A stretch of DNA of 64,000 bases, from contig CM054059.1 in assembly GCA_028641055.1 (NCBI GenBank), forward strand, positions 48,431,682 to 48,495,681, given 5' to 3'. Every line of letters starts with the position of its first letter. Within the stretch, counting starts at the first letter, position 1. This DNA comes from Alopecurus myosuroides (taxonomy: Eukaryota; Streptophyta; Magnoliopsida; Poales; Poaceae). A program made the translations under genes and the position numbers. This document shows positions 34,671 to 47,722 of this stretch, one piece after another. The notes beneath the pieces were generated by a model, which searched no databases, was not told where the DNA came from, and was given only the letters and a program-made list of their open reading frames with translations.

Positions 34671-36704
34671 ATGACTAAGTTGTGTGACTTTACTAGCACC
34701 AATAACAACGATTTCATTAGCACACCTATTGCTCCAACTGCTCCTACTGCTGATTTTTATGAGATTAAGTCTGCACTATTAAATCTTGTTATGAGAGAGC
34801 AATTTTCTGGTCTTAGTACTGATGATGCTGCTGCACATCTTAATAATTTTGTTGAACTATGTGAGATTGAAAAATATAAAGATGTTGATGGAGATATTAT
34901 TAAACTGAAATTGTTTCCTTTCTCTTTGAGAGGAAGAGCTAAAGAATGGTTGCTATCTTTGCCTAGAAATAGTATTGATTCTTGGACTAAGTGTAAAGAT
35001 GTTTTCATTGGAAAATATTATCCTCCTGCTAAGATTATATCTTTAAGAAGTATAATTATGAATTTTAAGCAACTTGATAATGAGCATGTTGCTCAATCTT
35101 GGGAAAGAATGAAATCTGTAGTAAAGAATTGTCCCACTCATGGACTGACTACTTGGATGATCATACAAACCTTTTATGAAGGTCGGAACTTTTCTTCAAG
35201 AAACCTTATGGATTCAGCTGCTGGAGGAATCTTTATGTCCATGACCTTGGGGGCAGCAACAAACCTTCTTGATAATATGATGGTAAATTATTCTGAATGG
35301 CACACTGAGAGGGCTACAACTGGTAAGAAGGTAAATAATGTTGAAGAAACCTCCTCTTTGGGTGATAGACTTGATGCTATTATGTCTATGCTTGTTAATG
35401 GCCATGCTCCTATTGATCCAAATAATGTTCCTATAGCCTCTCTTCTTGCTCAAGAAGACAATGTTGATGTGAACTGCATTAAAAGTAATAATTTCAACAC
35501 ACATGCTTAGAGGAATAATTTTGGTAGCACCAATTATAGGCCATATCCTTTTAATAGTGGTAATACTGATGGAACAGGAATGTCTAATGAAAGAATTTCA
35601 TAAGTTGAAAGAGCCACTAAAGACTTTATGCAAAAACAATATGATAAAAATAAACTATTTACTAAGACCATGCAAGAACAATCTGTTATGCTAAGAAATA
35701 TCAGCTATCAACTTGAGAGTTTAAATAGAGAAATATATGGTTTGCAAGTTAAAATTGCTCATGCTAAAACTTCTATTTCATCCATGTCTGAAGCTCAATC
35801 TTCTTTGATCAATAGTATGACTGCTAAAACTGAAACTATATATGAGAATCCTTTTGCTACCACAAATGCCATCAAAATTCGAATTGATGACAATGTTAGG
35901 ATGTTAGCTGAATTGCATGCTAGATGGGAAAGAGAAGATGAAATAGCTAAGAAGAATAATATAGCTAATGTTTGCACCATGACCACCACTAGTAAAACTG
36001 AAGCCTCTCATGCTATTAAACCTTCTATTATCAATAATAAAGTAATTGGTGTTTGCGATACTCCCACGTCTTCTATTAAAAATGCAAAACTACCTGAAAC
36101 TGCTAAAAATGTTCCTGATAAAAGTGCTGAAATTTTTAGAAACATGGGAGACAATGGTCCCATTATCTTTGATAAAAATGATCTTGATTTTTATGATTGC
36201 AACATAACTGAAGTGATTAAGATCCTACAAAATCTTGCTAGATGTCCTAATACTAGTGCTATGCATATGGCTTTCACAAAACATATTACAAATGCTCTCA
36301 TGCAAATTAGAGAAGAGGAATTAAAATGTGAAGCCTATATCCCTAGTAAGTTAGATGATGGTTGGGAACCCATCATTAAAATGAAGGTGAATGATTTTGA
36401 TTGAAATGCTTTATGTGATCTTGGTGCTAGTATCTTTGTTATGGCTAAGAAACTTTATGATATTCTTGATTTGCCACCTTTGGAACCCTGTTATTTGGAT
36501 GTTCGTCTTATTAATAATGTTAGAAAGAAAACTTTGGGGAGAGTTGATGATGTTCTTATCATGGTTAATAATAATCTGATCCCCATTGATTTTGTTGTCT
36601 TGAATATGGAACGCAATGCTTCTTGTCCAATTGTTTTGGGAAGACCTTTTCTTAGAACTATTGGTGCTGTTATTGATATGAAAGAGGGGAATATTAAATT
36701 TTAA
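34671..36704 (+). pseudogene. Element A gag-protease, one frame with three premature stops
   Basis: From ATG 34671 (MTKLCDFTSTNNND) one frame runs to 36704. It shows the gag core (FSLRGRAKEWLLSLP, FIGKYYPPAKI, MNFKQLDNEHVAQSWERMK) and ends with a retropepsin (LCDLGASIFVMAKKLYDIL and CPIVLGRPFLRTIGAVIDMK). Stops interrupt it at 35508 (TAG), 35601 (TAA) and 36402 (TGA), the last immediately before the protease active site. Single-frame conservation with point stops indicates decay after insertion. No RT follows. Confidence 0.8.
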
Positions 36705-39421
36705 TTCCCAGTCAAGGTATGGAACACTTTCCTAGAGAGATAATGAAGTTGCCTTTTGATTCTATTATTCGAACAAATTATGATTTGGATTCTTCTTCAC
36801 TTGAAAACACGTGAATCCACTTTTCCAGGCCTAGCTAAAAGGCGTTAAAGAAAAGCTCTTCGTGGGAGATAACCCATGGTTCTATTTTGCTTTGTTTTTC
36901 TCTGTTTTCTTTGAGTCAAGCGGTTTTATACTTCTGTAGAAACTCCTTTGTATCTTTATTTTCATGTTTTATTCATGCCAAGTAAAGTTTCTGACGAGAG
37001 TTGGAGTTGGTTTTGGATTTCTGCGCGCGAAACAGATTTCTGTTGTTCACCATAAAAAATCGTATAATTTACAGAAACATCAGAATGACCTGAAATTTTT
37101 TGCGCTTATTCCTTAGCTGATTCTGCCACATTTTCGTTCTTTAAGTTTTTTCGATCTGAGGAACATAAGTTCCCTGAAAAAATTCGTCTTTATAGACTGT
37201 TATGGTTTTGGCAGATTCTGCCATTTTTCTTGCATTTGCTCTTTTACGATGTCAATTGGATTTCTGTGCTTCACAAAATATCAATGAATTTAGCTAATGT
37301 TTAAAAGTATCAATATAACTTGTGACCATATAGAACCCATGGATTTTTTATTGGTGCACTAACCCTCTAATGCGAATTACTCTTTGAGTGTAGTGTAAAG
37401 GAAGTTTTCAAGGGTCGAGAGAAGAGGGTGATTTATGTGATCAAAAAGAGTGCAAGGTCAAATCTTGGGGATGCCCCCGTGGTTTATCCAAGAAAATTGT
37501 AAGAAGAATCAAGCATCTAATATTGGGTATGCCCAAGGCATCCCCTTCTTCATCAACAATCTATTAGGCCACTTCTAGTGAAACTATATTTTATTCGGTC
37601 ACATCATATGAAATTTACTTGGAGCGTCTTTTATTTTTTGTTCAGTTTTTTTTTGTTTTCTTTTGCTTTACTTTCTTCAATAATATCATTGGAACCTAGC
37701 ATCCTTGTTTGGGAGAGAGACACGCTCCGATTTTTCATTTGAATACTCGTTATGCTCGTATTCTTAATTTTTCTTCTAGCTGCTGCAAAGTTCCTATTTA
37801 GCTCTTGTTTTCATTGCATATCTTATTCAGAGATGTTAGTTTTAATAGTGTTATATGAGGACTCTCATATTTTCTTGCTGTATCATTTATAGATTTTTTG
37901 TTAAAATATATTTTGTTTGGTTCTTGTTGGGAAAAGAAACTGCTTCGTGCAGTAGAAGTTATAACAATGCAAATAGAAGATTGTATAGACTGTGGCTAGA
38001 ATTTTTCATGTCATGCTAGATTTTATTTTAATTATAAATCCTAGTGCCTATTTTGTAGCATGATTTGTCTCAAATAGCTGAGAGTGTTTAATGTGCCATT
38101 GAAAGAATCATGAGTTGTTCTTGTCTTATTGAAGCATAAATTTGTGGTGTTCTCCTTTGAATGTTTTATTTGGTTGACTTGGCACATGCTCACACCATGT
38201 TCATGACTACGAACCAGTAACTTATAGCCTCTATGATCATTTAGTTTTTGAACTTGTGGTACCACTTATGCTTTCATTAATGATGTTTTTGTCGCTATGC
38301 ATGATTATTGCCATTACTGCTCTCTTGATTTGTCGCTCCCAGTCTTTTGCTAGCGTCCACCTCTACTAAGTATAAGCTCTACTCGTGCATCAAACTCCCA
38401 AAAACCACCATACCTACTTACATGTGGTATTTAAACGCCACTCCAAAGTAAATTGCTCATGTGTTACCTTTAAAACTTTCAAAATTACTATTGTTTTGTG
38501 CTCCTATTTTAGCTCATGAGGGCGTAAATAGAGAATCTTTATTTCACTTATTGATTGGACTTTCACACCCTGGACTAGTGGCTTCATCCTCTTATCCAAT
38601 TGGTATAAGAGCTGGCAGCGGGGTGCCCAGCCCCAAATTTATACAAACAAATTCTCTTCAGTATTTTTGCCTCTAATTTATCAGTCAAAGCATAATCGTG
38701 TAAACAAAAGAGAAAGAGGGATGACATTCTACCCAGATGCGTCCTTCTATGGGAGTCGCTCTTGTGAAGTCTAGTTGGCTTATGACGTACTGTATTTTCT
38801 GATTACCATTCATTGACATAAGAATAAACCTCTCTAAAAAAAATTTTATACCTCTCTTTAATAACATAAAAAGCTCTAGCACATGAGTGATCCATGCTTC
38901 CCTCTGCGAAGGGCCTTTCTTTTAGTTTTATGTTGAGTCTCCATCTTCTAACTTTATGCACAGTTGAGAGAGCAATTTTTCCATTCTGAGTTTTATGTGC
39001 ATTTGTCCCAGAAACATTATTAATTGATTCATGATGTGTTATTGTTTGTTCTCTAATTATTTGTTCTAGTCTTCCTCATGAACTTTGAAGGTGTCCTGGC
39101 ATTTATGTTTTCCCCACTCTTAAGGACTAGCGGAATATCACTTTGACATGTTCACTCTATACCTGAAACAAACGTATATCTTTTGCTGCATTTTTATTCG
39201 TGATCTTTTATTTGAGTCACTTCTCATGATGCAAGGTGATCGCTATGCTTTATTATTAAAGTTCAATTTATCATGCTTGTGTTAAAGTTCTATGATCTTA
39301 GCTTATTTATGATTTTACATTATTGATGATCAAGTTTATGTTGGTAGCATGTCACCTCAGAAATTATTGTTTTTTTTATCGTTTACCTACTCGAGGACGA
39401 GTAGGAACTAAGCTTGGGTGT
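36705..39421. other. Element A non-coding 3' internal region
   Basis: 2.7 kb, T-rich, without coding domains, where an autonomous Athila element would carry RT, RNase H and integrase. It ends with GAGGACGAGTAGGAACTAAG and a G-rich run before the 3' LTR, the likely polypurine tract. Confidence 0.6.
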
Positions 39422-41031
39422 TGATACATTATAACGTATCCTTAATTTCTGATGTTCCATGTTGTTTTCATGTTATTTCCTACATGTTTTCTACACACTT
39501 TATGTCATTTTTTATCGATTTCCGGGACTAACCTATTGACAAGATACCACAGAGCCAGTTCCCTGTTTTATGCTGTTTTTAGTTTCAGAAAAGTTGTTAT
39601 GGAAATATTCTCGGAATTGGAAAATTCGAAGCCCGGAAGTCTTAGAATTCCCAAAGGTTCCACGGAGTCCCGAAGAGGCCCGGAGAGGGGCCACAGGGGG
39701 GCACACCATAGGGCGGCACACTCCCCCTAGCCACGCCTATGGATGGTGTGGGCCCCTCGGGCGTCCACCGTCATCGCCCTTTCGCCTATATAATCCCCCC
39801 GATACGTGAACCCTAAAAATATACCAGTTTTTCCCGAGAAACACCCGAGGCCACCGTCGCCGTCATCCCTATATCGGAGGGTTCTGGAGCTCTCCACGGC
39901 ACCCTGCCGGGAGGGGAATTCATCACCGGAGGGGTCTACACCACCACGCCCTCCTCCGAAGTGTTGCGTGAGTAGTTCATCCCTAGAGTACGGTTCCATA
40001 GCAGTAGTTAGATTGTTGTCTCCTCCACTTTATGCCTCATGTTTAGATATCATGAGCTTCCCTATATGATCGAGATCATCTTTATGTAATGCTACATGTT
40101 GTGTTTGTTGAGATTCGATGAATGTTGAATGCTATGTCTTATGATTATCAATCTATCATGTTATCTTCATGCATATTTTATTTATGATCTTGCATGCTCT
40201 CCGTTATTAGTAGATGCTCTGGCCAAGTAGATGCTAGTAACTCGAAGAGGGAGTATTTATGCTCGATAGAGGGTTCATGCCTCCTTTGCATATGTGCTCT
40301 AGTGACAGAAACATGACGGATGGAGGATGCATGTGTTGTTGCCATTAAGGAAAAAACAACGGTGTTTACTTACTTTACATTGTTTACATTACAAACTTTG
40401 CTTACTGCAATTATCAGTTGCTTGCAACTTAATACCCAACGTTTATTCAGATGATATTCAAAGGGTGGATTATTAGTCATGGATGCAGTTGGATGAAGGT
40501 ATATGTATCTTGTTGTAATGCCCGCATGAATCACAGAGTAATCTTTATGTCTTGCATATGCACTATGGTGCAACCTTCATTTCTGTCAATTCCCCAGCTG
40601 TAATTTCTTCACCACACATGTTATTCATCTTTTATGGAGAGACACCTCTAGTGAAATGTGGACCCCGGTCTATTTTCTCATTCTGATAGTACACACACTG
40701 CTTCCACTCTTTTCATACTTCTGCTCCTATTTTCATACTGTTCTCATACTGTTTTCGACACCATACATGTAACCTCTTTGTTATCAGCAAAACCGGTGAG
40801 GTTGACAACCTCACTGCTTCATTGGGGAAAAGTGAATTGTTTGTGTTGTGTAGGTTCCTGTTGCCGCTGTACCGGTAGTGTCCCCGCCATCTCAGCTGCA
40901 TCAACCTTCTGAAGTTACTCCTTCCTCCTACTGGTCGATTAAACCTTGGTTTCTTTCTGAGGAAAACTGCTGATGTGCTGATCATACCTTCCTCTTGGGA
41001 TTTTGTAATGAGTGCAAGACCCGCACCATCA
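39422..41031 (+). repeat. Element A 3' LTR
   Basis: 1610 bp from TGATACATTATAACG to CCGCACCATCA, homologous along its length to 32850-34475. Confidence 0.85.
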
Positions 41032-41036
41032 AGGTG

Positions 41037-41370
41037 TACCAATATTTTCAACAAGAATTTCAGTGTTTTCAATTTGTTTAGCGCTAGCAATTGTAGCATC
41101 TAGGAATGGACCTAGTGAACTAGTATCATCAAGCACAGTAGAAGCATCATCAAAAGTATCAGAGCATTTTCAGACTCAGTAGAAGTAACAGTGAGTGTAG
41201 CATGTGGTGGTGTAAGAAGCTTACTCATAACAGACAGTGAATCAAGAGCAACAGAGGTGTTCAGAGTTATACCTCCTTGTAGTGGATGGTAATATAGGAA
41301 CTTTTCCATCACACGTATTTCCCATGATGAAAGGCTTGCAACAAACAATATCACGTTCAAGTTAGCAAAT
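41037..41370 (-). pseudogene. Element B gag remnant, N-terminal part
   Basis: Conceptual minus-strand reading gives DTFDDASTVLDDTSSLGPFL and IASAKQIENTEILVENIGT, a leader typical of this gag type, directly continued beyond element A at 32849. Internal stops are present. Confidence 0.5.
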
Positions 41371-41384
41371 AAATAAAGCTATGC

Positions 41385-41402
41385 TCCCCGAAAACGGCGC
41401 CA
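41385..41402 (-). other. Element B primer-binding site (tRNA-Asp)
   Basis: Plus strand TCCCCGAAAACGGCGCCA differs from the tRNA-Asp 3' end at two bases. It lies eleven bases from the 5' LTR edge at 41414. Confidence 0.7.
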
Positions 41403-41413
41403 GAAAATAGTCG

Positions 41414-42398
41414 TGATGACCCACAAGTATAGGGGATCGCAACAGTCTTCGAGGAAAGTAAAATCCAAATTTATTGATTCAACACAAGGGGAGCCAAAGA
41501 ATATTTATAAGCCTTAACAACTGAGTTGTCAATTCAGCTACACCTTAAAGTAGACTTTCTCGCAACAGTTTACCAGTGGTAACAGTTTTATGGCAACAAT
41601 AGTAGGAAAATAACAGTAGGAATAAAATAGTAACATCAGTAGTAATCGCGGAAAACAGCAGGATGAAAGTACCGTAGGCATAGGGGAATGAATGAACGGG
41701 GGTTGCATGGATAAGATAGTTCATTTAATAATCTAAACATGGGCATTGCAGATAATAATAATAATAATAATAATAAAGCATCCAAGTTCTAGGAAAACCA
41801 TAGACATGTGTTCCAATATAGTCATACGTGCTCACAATGAGAAACTTTCATAACATATTTTGTCCTACCAGACCGTTTGTATCGGGGCCTCAAGGAAAAC
41901 TACTGGTAATTAACGTGCTCCTTTTAATAAGGCACCGGATCAAAGCATTAACAATCATGAACACACGTGATCCTCACATCACAACCATCCCCTCTGGTTG
42001 TCCCAATTTCTGTCAGTTTGGGGCTTCGGGTTTTGGACAATGACATGTGTAAACAACTTGCAGACATGATCAAGAAACATAATTATACTCATGAAACAAT
42101 AACATGTTCAGATCTGAGATCATGGCACTCGGGCCCAAATTGACAAGCATTAAGTATACCAAGTTGCAACAACGGTAGAAAACACTAAAAATGGATACTA
42201 GGCACTATTCCCTAACAATCTGGCATTATTACATGATCGATCTCATCCAATCCCTTCCATCCCTCTCAGTCTACAGTGGTGTTTACTCACACATGAACGG
42301 GGGAATCATGGATGGTTGATGAAGAAGAGGTGGCGGTGACAATGGCGATGATCTCCTCCGAATCCCCATCCCGACAGGGCGCCACAACAGGAACTTCT
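41414..42398 (-). repeat. Element B 5' LTR, part left of the mitochondrial insert
   Basis: Begins TGATGACCCACAAGTATAGG as at 25394. Continuity with the 3' LTR breaks after GAACTTCT at 42398. Confidence 0.85.
41752..41775. repeat. ATA/AAT microsatellite in element B 5' LTR
   Basis: About eight ATA units. It lies in the stretch missing from the 3' LTR. Confidence 0.85.
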
Positions 42399-42854
42399 TA
42401 TCTCTGGCCGCTTTTCAAACACCTTCGAGTACCATATTGGCTTGCCGATCACACACAATACAGTAGCATGGCCCGTGACCACAGCACTGGGACTGAGTGA
42501 GGCAGTTAATAAGACCAATGTGCTAATGATATCGAATTCGAGCAAGCAGAAACAGGGAATCACTCGACGGTCTACTCAAACTAAGGCAAATACGTCTGAA
42601 TAAGGAAGGGTGATCAACTTCACTCCACTAGTGTAAAATTAAGCCTTCTTTTTCTGATCAACTTCTCCTCCGCTCCGCGGATGCTCACCAATTTGCTTTG
42701 CAGGGCATACATGTTATTAGCTCTTAGCAGTGAAATGTGGGTGTCCGCTCATGTTCACGTTACATGCTAAATCAGGCTTTCGTTGGAAAAACCGGCGCCC
42801 ACAAAAAAAAGTCTCCCTGTCTCAGTCTCCTTTCTCTTTTCAGGAGCAGAGTTG

Positions 42855-43457
42855 ATGGAGTTACCCTACATGAATAATAGAAATATGCTATTTTCTGCTA
42901 TTCCATCTATTTGTGCATCAAGTCCGAAGAAGATCTCAATCTATAATGAAGAAATGATAGTAGCTCGTTGTTTTATAGGCTTTCTCATATTCAGTCGGAA
43001 GAGTTTGGGTAATACTTTCAAAGAAACTCTCGACGGTAGAATCGAGTCTATTCAGGAAGAATTGCAGCAATTCTTCAATCCTAACGAAGTAATTCCGGAG
43101 GAATCCAATGAACAACAACGATTACTTAGGATCAGCTTGCGAATTTGCAGCACCGTAGTAGAATCATTACCAACGGCACGCTATGCGCCTAAGTGCGAAA
43201 AGACAGTGCAAGCTTTGTTATACCGAAACCTAAATGTAAAGTCAGCAACACTTCTAAATGCCACTTCTTCCCGTCGCATCCGTCTTCAGGACGATATAGT
43301 CACAGGTTTTCACTTTTCAGTGAGTGAAAGATTTGTATCCGGGTCTACGTTCAAAGCTTCTACCGTAGAACAAATTCGAGAGGCCTTCGTACCCATAGAC
43401 CTAATTCGAGAAGGCTTGATAGTCCTAAGAAAGGTGAGGGTGGGGGGTTCTATTTAG
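42855..43457 (+). pseudogene. atp4: Nuclear copy of mitochondrial ATP synthase subunit b (orf25)
   Basis: The frame from ATG 42855 gives 200 aa and matches plant mitochondrial ATP4: MLFSAIPSICASSPKKISIY, NEEMIVARCFIGFLIFSRK, LDGRIESIQEELQQFFNP, LNVKSATLLNATSSRRIR, DDIVTGFHFSVSERFV and LRKVRVGGSI. In mitochondria this subunit forms the peripheral stalk of complex V. The frame continues upstream to 42783 without homology. It ends with TAG straight after VGGSI, where I would expect a few more residues (the next bases read RKNKK in another frame), so a small deletion probably truncates it. It lies in nuclear repeat DNA without a presequence or nuclear promoter, so function is unlikely. The near-intact frame implies a fairly recent transfer. 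Confidence 0.88.
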
Positions 43458-46080
43458 GAAGAATAAGAAGAATCTCATTCATGTGTTCATGCTAACAGAA
43501 GAGCGGATCCAATACACATAATACTTTTTTCTCAGGAAATTCCGAATGATGAATTTGGGATGTCATGCCCCACAAGTTAGTTGCCCAAGCGCTCCGGGCA
43601 GTCTACCACAAAATAGAGTTTGAGCCTGGAGCCAAAGCCCCAACCCCTAAATTTTTGGTTGAGCTCAGGAAATCATTTCTGGAAGTCATATCGGCCAGAT
43701 AAGCCTCTGACGGCTCCATATTTATTTTTCCCCAGTTTTCTTTCAGAAGAAGCGGGAGCCATTTTGCATTGAAACTCGGTATCAGCAGAGTCATCTGCTG
43801 AGAAATACTTATTTCTTATTTCTAAATAAAATATTTAAGAGAACATAGTGAAGCCCTCAAAGCGCTAACAAAGTCGTAAGTAGAGAAGTTTTCCAAAAAG
43901 ATACCTTGTTTTTCCATTAAGTGTGCGTTGTCTGATGAAGAATAACGGGGGAGCCAACTCAATAACCTAGCGGAGCAACCGTCCGGACTTGAAACAGCGG
44001 ATGCAACCCTTGCATTTCGTTCTTTTGTTCTTTACTCTATTTTCGCTTTGGCACTCACTTCCTTTGGAATAAGGGCATTTTGATTCTCTACTCGTTCCTA
44101 GCCCTCCTGGTCTTAATTCACTTTAGGTGGTCGGTACCTTCGAACTCCCGTTTCTACCTATGGTGTTGAGTATGCCGAATTACTATTTGAGTATACCGAA
44201 TTTGTTTAGCTATCTGTTGATCTACCAATTGGGGTCAGTGGTCTTCACCACTCACTGAGTATGTGAAACCTGTTCAACCTACTATAAGAAGTTCAAGAAC
44301 GGATCCTGAAGGAAAAGGGAGCAGATCCGGTTCCGTTGACCATCAAACAGTTTATTAATTCTGTTATGTCAAATGATGGTAAAAACGAAGGAGTAATCAA
44401 AAAAGACTAGAACTACCCGATCCATTGAAATACGATACGAAGGAAACGGACTTCAATCCCTCATTCTTATTGTTTGTTCTTCTGATCCCCTTGTTTTTCA
44501 CTCGCTTAATTCGGAAGAGGAAAACGACAGCAGCTAAAGTGAGAAATAAACAACTGCTCGGAAAGCTTCGGTTTGAGCGTTGGTTTTGATGACAGTGAAG
44601 AAAGCTCGCCCAAAATATGTACGTGGAACCAATGATACAAAAAAAAGAATCAAATATGAGGAGAACTTGGTGCATTGGTAAACGGCTCCGCCATAGCTTG
44701 TACGACTTCTGAATCCTGGCGCTCTCCGAATAAATAAGTAGATACAGGCGGACTACATACACGTGCTCTCCGAGTAGGGAAAGTGAGAAATCTACGGTCT
44801 TCCATCCGCGGATGTGACAAATCCAATCCAATCCAATTTGGTCTTGTCTCGTGGCTCAGACCCGGTCGCGTAAATGCAGCTACCACTACGACGGGATACT
44901 CTAGTTATTTACTCTGTTTCAATCCCTATTTGGCCATTCAACAGTAGCGTACGGCCTTTGGAAGGCATCTCTTCCTAGAGGGGACTCCCGCTTGTGATCT
45001 TCTTCCTTGGGTCGGAGAAAGGGCCCCACTTACCAATTGGAAATGGAAATGCCGAATGAATTGAACCAAACTACGAAAACTGTGGTTGAGCTTGCCTGTC
45101 ATCAACGAAGGATGGTTGTGAAGTTGGTGGAAGAAAGCAAACCAATGAATACAGCTAGTCACCCCGAAAGGCGAGCCCATGTCTTTTGAGAAACTGACAC
45201 AACCTGTTGACTTATCTTATACTAAGGGTCCGTCCCAGCCAACAAGGGATTTCTCATAATTTTAGGATGAAACAGCATCATATCTCAGCTTGATTATGAG
45301 AGAGATTGAAGTGAAAGAACCCGGTTTCAGAGCGTGGAAACGGAAAAGAATGAGGCTGGTTCATCAAGATAGGCTGGATAGTTTCACATCTCCATTTCTT
45401 CCATTCGCTGTCCAGAAAACTACAGCTTTCAAGCCTACGTGCGCAGGAGCGCACTTCCGTTTTCTACGCCGGGTCGATGTACAAAAAGAACCAAATATCA
45501 TAGATTGTTCATGTCGTGAAAAATAACTTGTCAACGTGATAGATAGACTTTGTCTTACAGAAAAGATAAGAAAAGCGAAGCGGGAAGGGTCACAAAGAGC
45601 TTATTTTGGGCTCTGTTCCCGAGGCATACTCTTCTAGATAGAGAGGTGTCAGGCTAGCTTTCAAACAATGTCTGCAGAAAACATCTATCTAAATTCTCAC
45701 ACGTCCCCATTTTCTTGGTCTTTTTTCTTGCACCAGGCTTGCTTACCTAGGAAACAAGTCCAAAATAGGATATGCTTTCAAACTGGCCTGCGTAAGGCAC
45801 TTTCAAAAGCTTGATCCCACTCCCGGCTAAATAACCTTCTTTCTTTACTCTCGTTCACGTTTACGGTACAGTCATTCTTTCTATATAGCAACTGCTTTAC
45901 AACCTACTATGCCTAGAGCCTCATTTGAGTGTATGAAGCAGATTGGAAGGATGGGAGAGAACAATGAATGGTACTAGGCTTTCTACCAAGGTGAACCATA
46001 AATAGCTGAGATCGAGCCAGGTTAAACAGATCAAGGGAGATCAGAGAGATAATTTTTGGTGGGTGAAAGGGTCTATCTAA
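43458..46080. other. Probable mitochondrial spacer within the NUMT, no gene recognised
   Basis: No tRNA, rRNA or known mitochondrial gene was recognised. A minus-strand frame (44831-44397, 144 aa) has a hydrophobic middle (LIFDSFFCIIGSTYIFWASF) and overlaps another frame (44886-44650, PGLSHETRPNWIGLDLSHP). These may be mitochondrial unassigned ORFs. Confidence 0.35.
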
Positions 46081-46500
46081 AACTGCAACCTCATAGACAA
46101 ATCACAGTGTCAGGAAAAAGGCAGCACAAACTGAGTCGTACTATGGCCATTTTAAATTGTAGAAAAGATTGGAACTTTGGCCTATAGATGGAAATTGCCA
46201 ATGGGATCACTGGTACATCCGGTTTTCCACGTGTCTAAATTAAAGAAGAAAGAAGGGCGCTAAGCTATGGTGATCACTCCAGAATTACCTCTTACGGGAC
46301 CAGAAGGCGAGTTTCAAGCTGAGCCAGTGGCAATTTAGGAAAGGAAGATGAAAAAAGGGAGATGCATATACAGTTTTCATTAAGGTGAGTTGGGCACACT
46401 TACCGGAATCTGAAGCAATCTGGGAGGATTATTATGAGATGGAGAAGCGTTACCCAGAGTTCATGGCTCACCAAACGCCTTGAGGTCAAGTCGTTTCTTG
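46080..46500 (+). pseudogene. Ty3/gypsy (chromovirus) pol C-terminal fragment
   Basis: Conceptual reading FKIVEKIGTLAYRWKLP, VHPVFHVSKLK and then VSWAHLPESEAIWEDYYEM, EKRYPEFMAHQTP. These are the integrase C-terminus and the chromodomain-like tail of Tekay/Reina-type chromoviruses. Several stops break it. Confidence 0.65.
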
Positions 46501-46639
46501 AAGGGGAAGGGAGTGTCTAGATCTGAAAATCGAATTAGGTTCATTCAGATTTTGTTTCTATTTGGAGTAGGGAAGAAGGTTCTGACTGGCTGGGACCCAT
46601 AGTCAGGATTCAAGGAGTTGGGGACGAGTTAATTACTAG

Positions 46640-47155
46640 TTGGGCCTACTCTTCTTTTTATTTCTTTTCAGGGAGCGATCTCGGCATTTCTCGGTGATGG
46701 TTTGCTATCTTTGTGATGTTACTCGCCGCTGCATTCAGCTTCTACACTCGGAAGGAAAGAAAACTTCTTTCTTATCTATTGCCCGCCCAGACCAACTCAT
46801 GCTTAGAGGAATGAAAGAAGAGAAGTGCATACTAATGGCTGACATGAGTAATAAAGAGGAAGAAGAAGGAGAACTACACTTGATGATTCCAACCGACATA
46901 CCCACACACAAACAGACTAAGACTGTTATGCCTCATTCTGTTGAGAAGGTGCTATCTATATACCAAGTAGTCTTTGAGGAACCTAAAGCACTACCTCCTA
47001 AAAGAGCAATTGACCATGCCATACCCGGCTGGAACGAAACCCAAACATTTTATACCTTCCCTACTTTGTATTCCACTGAAAAGGCAGGCTTTAAAAAAAA
47101 ATCTTCATCCTTCCTTCCTATTAGTAATTTTGGTGACTCTTCGCATTCGCTGTGA
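46640..47155 (+). pseudogene. Ty3/gypsy pol fragment, protease-to-RT junction (plus strand)
   Basis: Within a 171-aa frame, residues LSIYQVVFEEPKALPPKRAI followed by DHAIPG match the start of gypsy RT (the PP.R..DH.I motif). It then loses homology. Confidence 0.6.
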
Positions 47156-47246
47156 ACCATTGGAAAGCGAGCGAAGCGACGATATGCATGGATATTCTCT
47201 TTCAAGTCATCCCTACGTCTACTAATTTAATGAGGACAAAATCAAA

Positions 47247-47722
47247 CTAGTACTCCTTCAATTGATGATAACCGGACCGCAAATATATAAAGGAGTCAAC
47301 CTCACTCCCTTGAAGCTGATCAAAAAGATTATCAATACGAGGAAGTGGATACCTATTCTTCACGGTTACCTGAAATAGCTTACGAGTTGAAATGGAAAGG
47401 CGCCCGTCCTTCTTTTTCACAAACAATACGGGCGTGGAGATCAACTCGGTCGAATTCACCCAGAAGTTCTTGTAACTGCTTCTTAAACTATTCCATTTCT
47501 GTTGTCGCCATCCAATATGGTTGCTTAGAGATTGGAGCCGGTAGCTAATCTATGGTGAACACTCTTTGCCTCTCTGGTGGAAGTCCTGGTAATTCGTCTG
47601 GGAACTCACATACCTGTGGTATGTCTTTAAGGCCCATAACACTCGAGTAGCTCTCCGAAATGAAAGCCATGTACCCGGTGCAACCAAAAGTGGAGTGGCA
47701 TGAATGGCCGAAATTAGAGCGG
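47247..47722 (-). pseudogene. Ty3/gypsy pol fragment, protease-RT linker and RT start (minus strand)
   Basis: Minus-strand readings YMAFISESYSSV, VCEFPDELPGLPPERQRVFT and then [36 protein letters not shown] and YLRSGYHQL correspond to the RT amino-terminal half in gypsy elements. It lies in opposite orientation to the pol pieces at 46080-47155, so the set is scrambled. Confidence 0.7.

Larger units (their letters stand above)
32850..41031 (+). mobile_element. Element A: complete Athila-lineage LTR retrotransposon inserted in element B gag
   Basis: 8182 bp with 5' LTR 32850-34475, tRNA-Asp-type primer site 34486-34503, gag-protease 34671-36704, non-coding 3' region and 3' LTR 39422-41031. AGGTG stands before (32845-32849) and after (41032-41036). 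LTRs begin TGATAC and end CACCATCA. The two LTRs show about ten differences in their first 135 bp by eye, so the insertion is not very recent. RT and integrase are absent, so the element is non-autonomous. It is the youngest full retrotransposon layer of the nest by position. Confidence 0.88.

Noticed and set aside
43860..43930. End of mitochondrial 18S rRNA
   Set aside because: AACAAAGTCGTAAG resembles the rRNA 3' motif only superficially, and the expected surrounding sequence is absent.
44397..44886. A second mitochondrial gene (overlapping minus frames)
   Set aside because: Hydrophobic but not matched to any standard plant mitochondrial protein I know; left unassigned.
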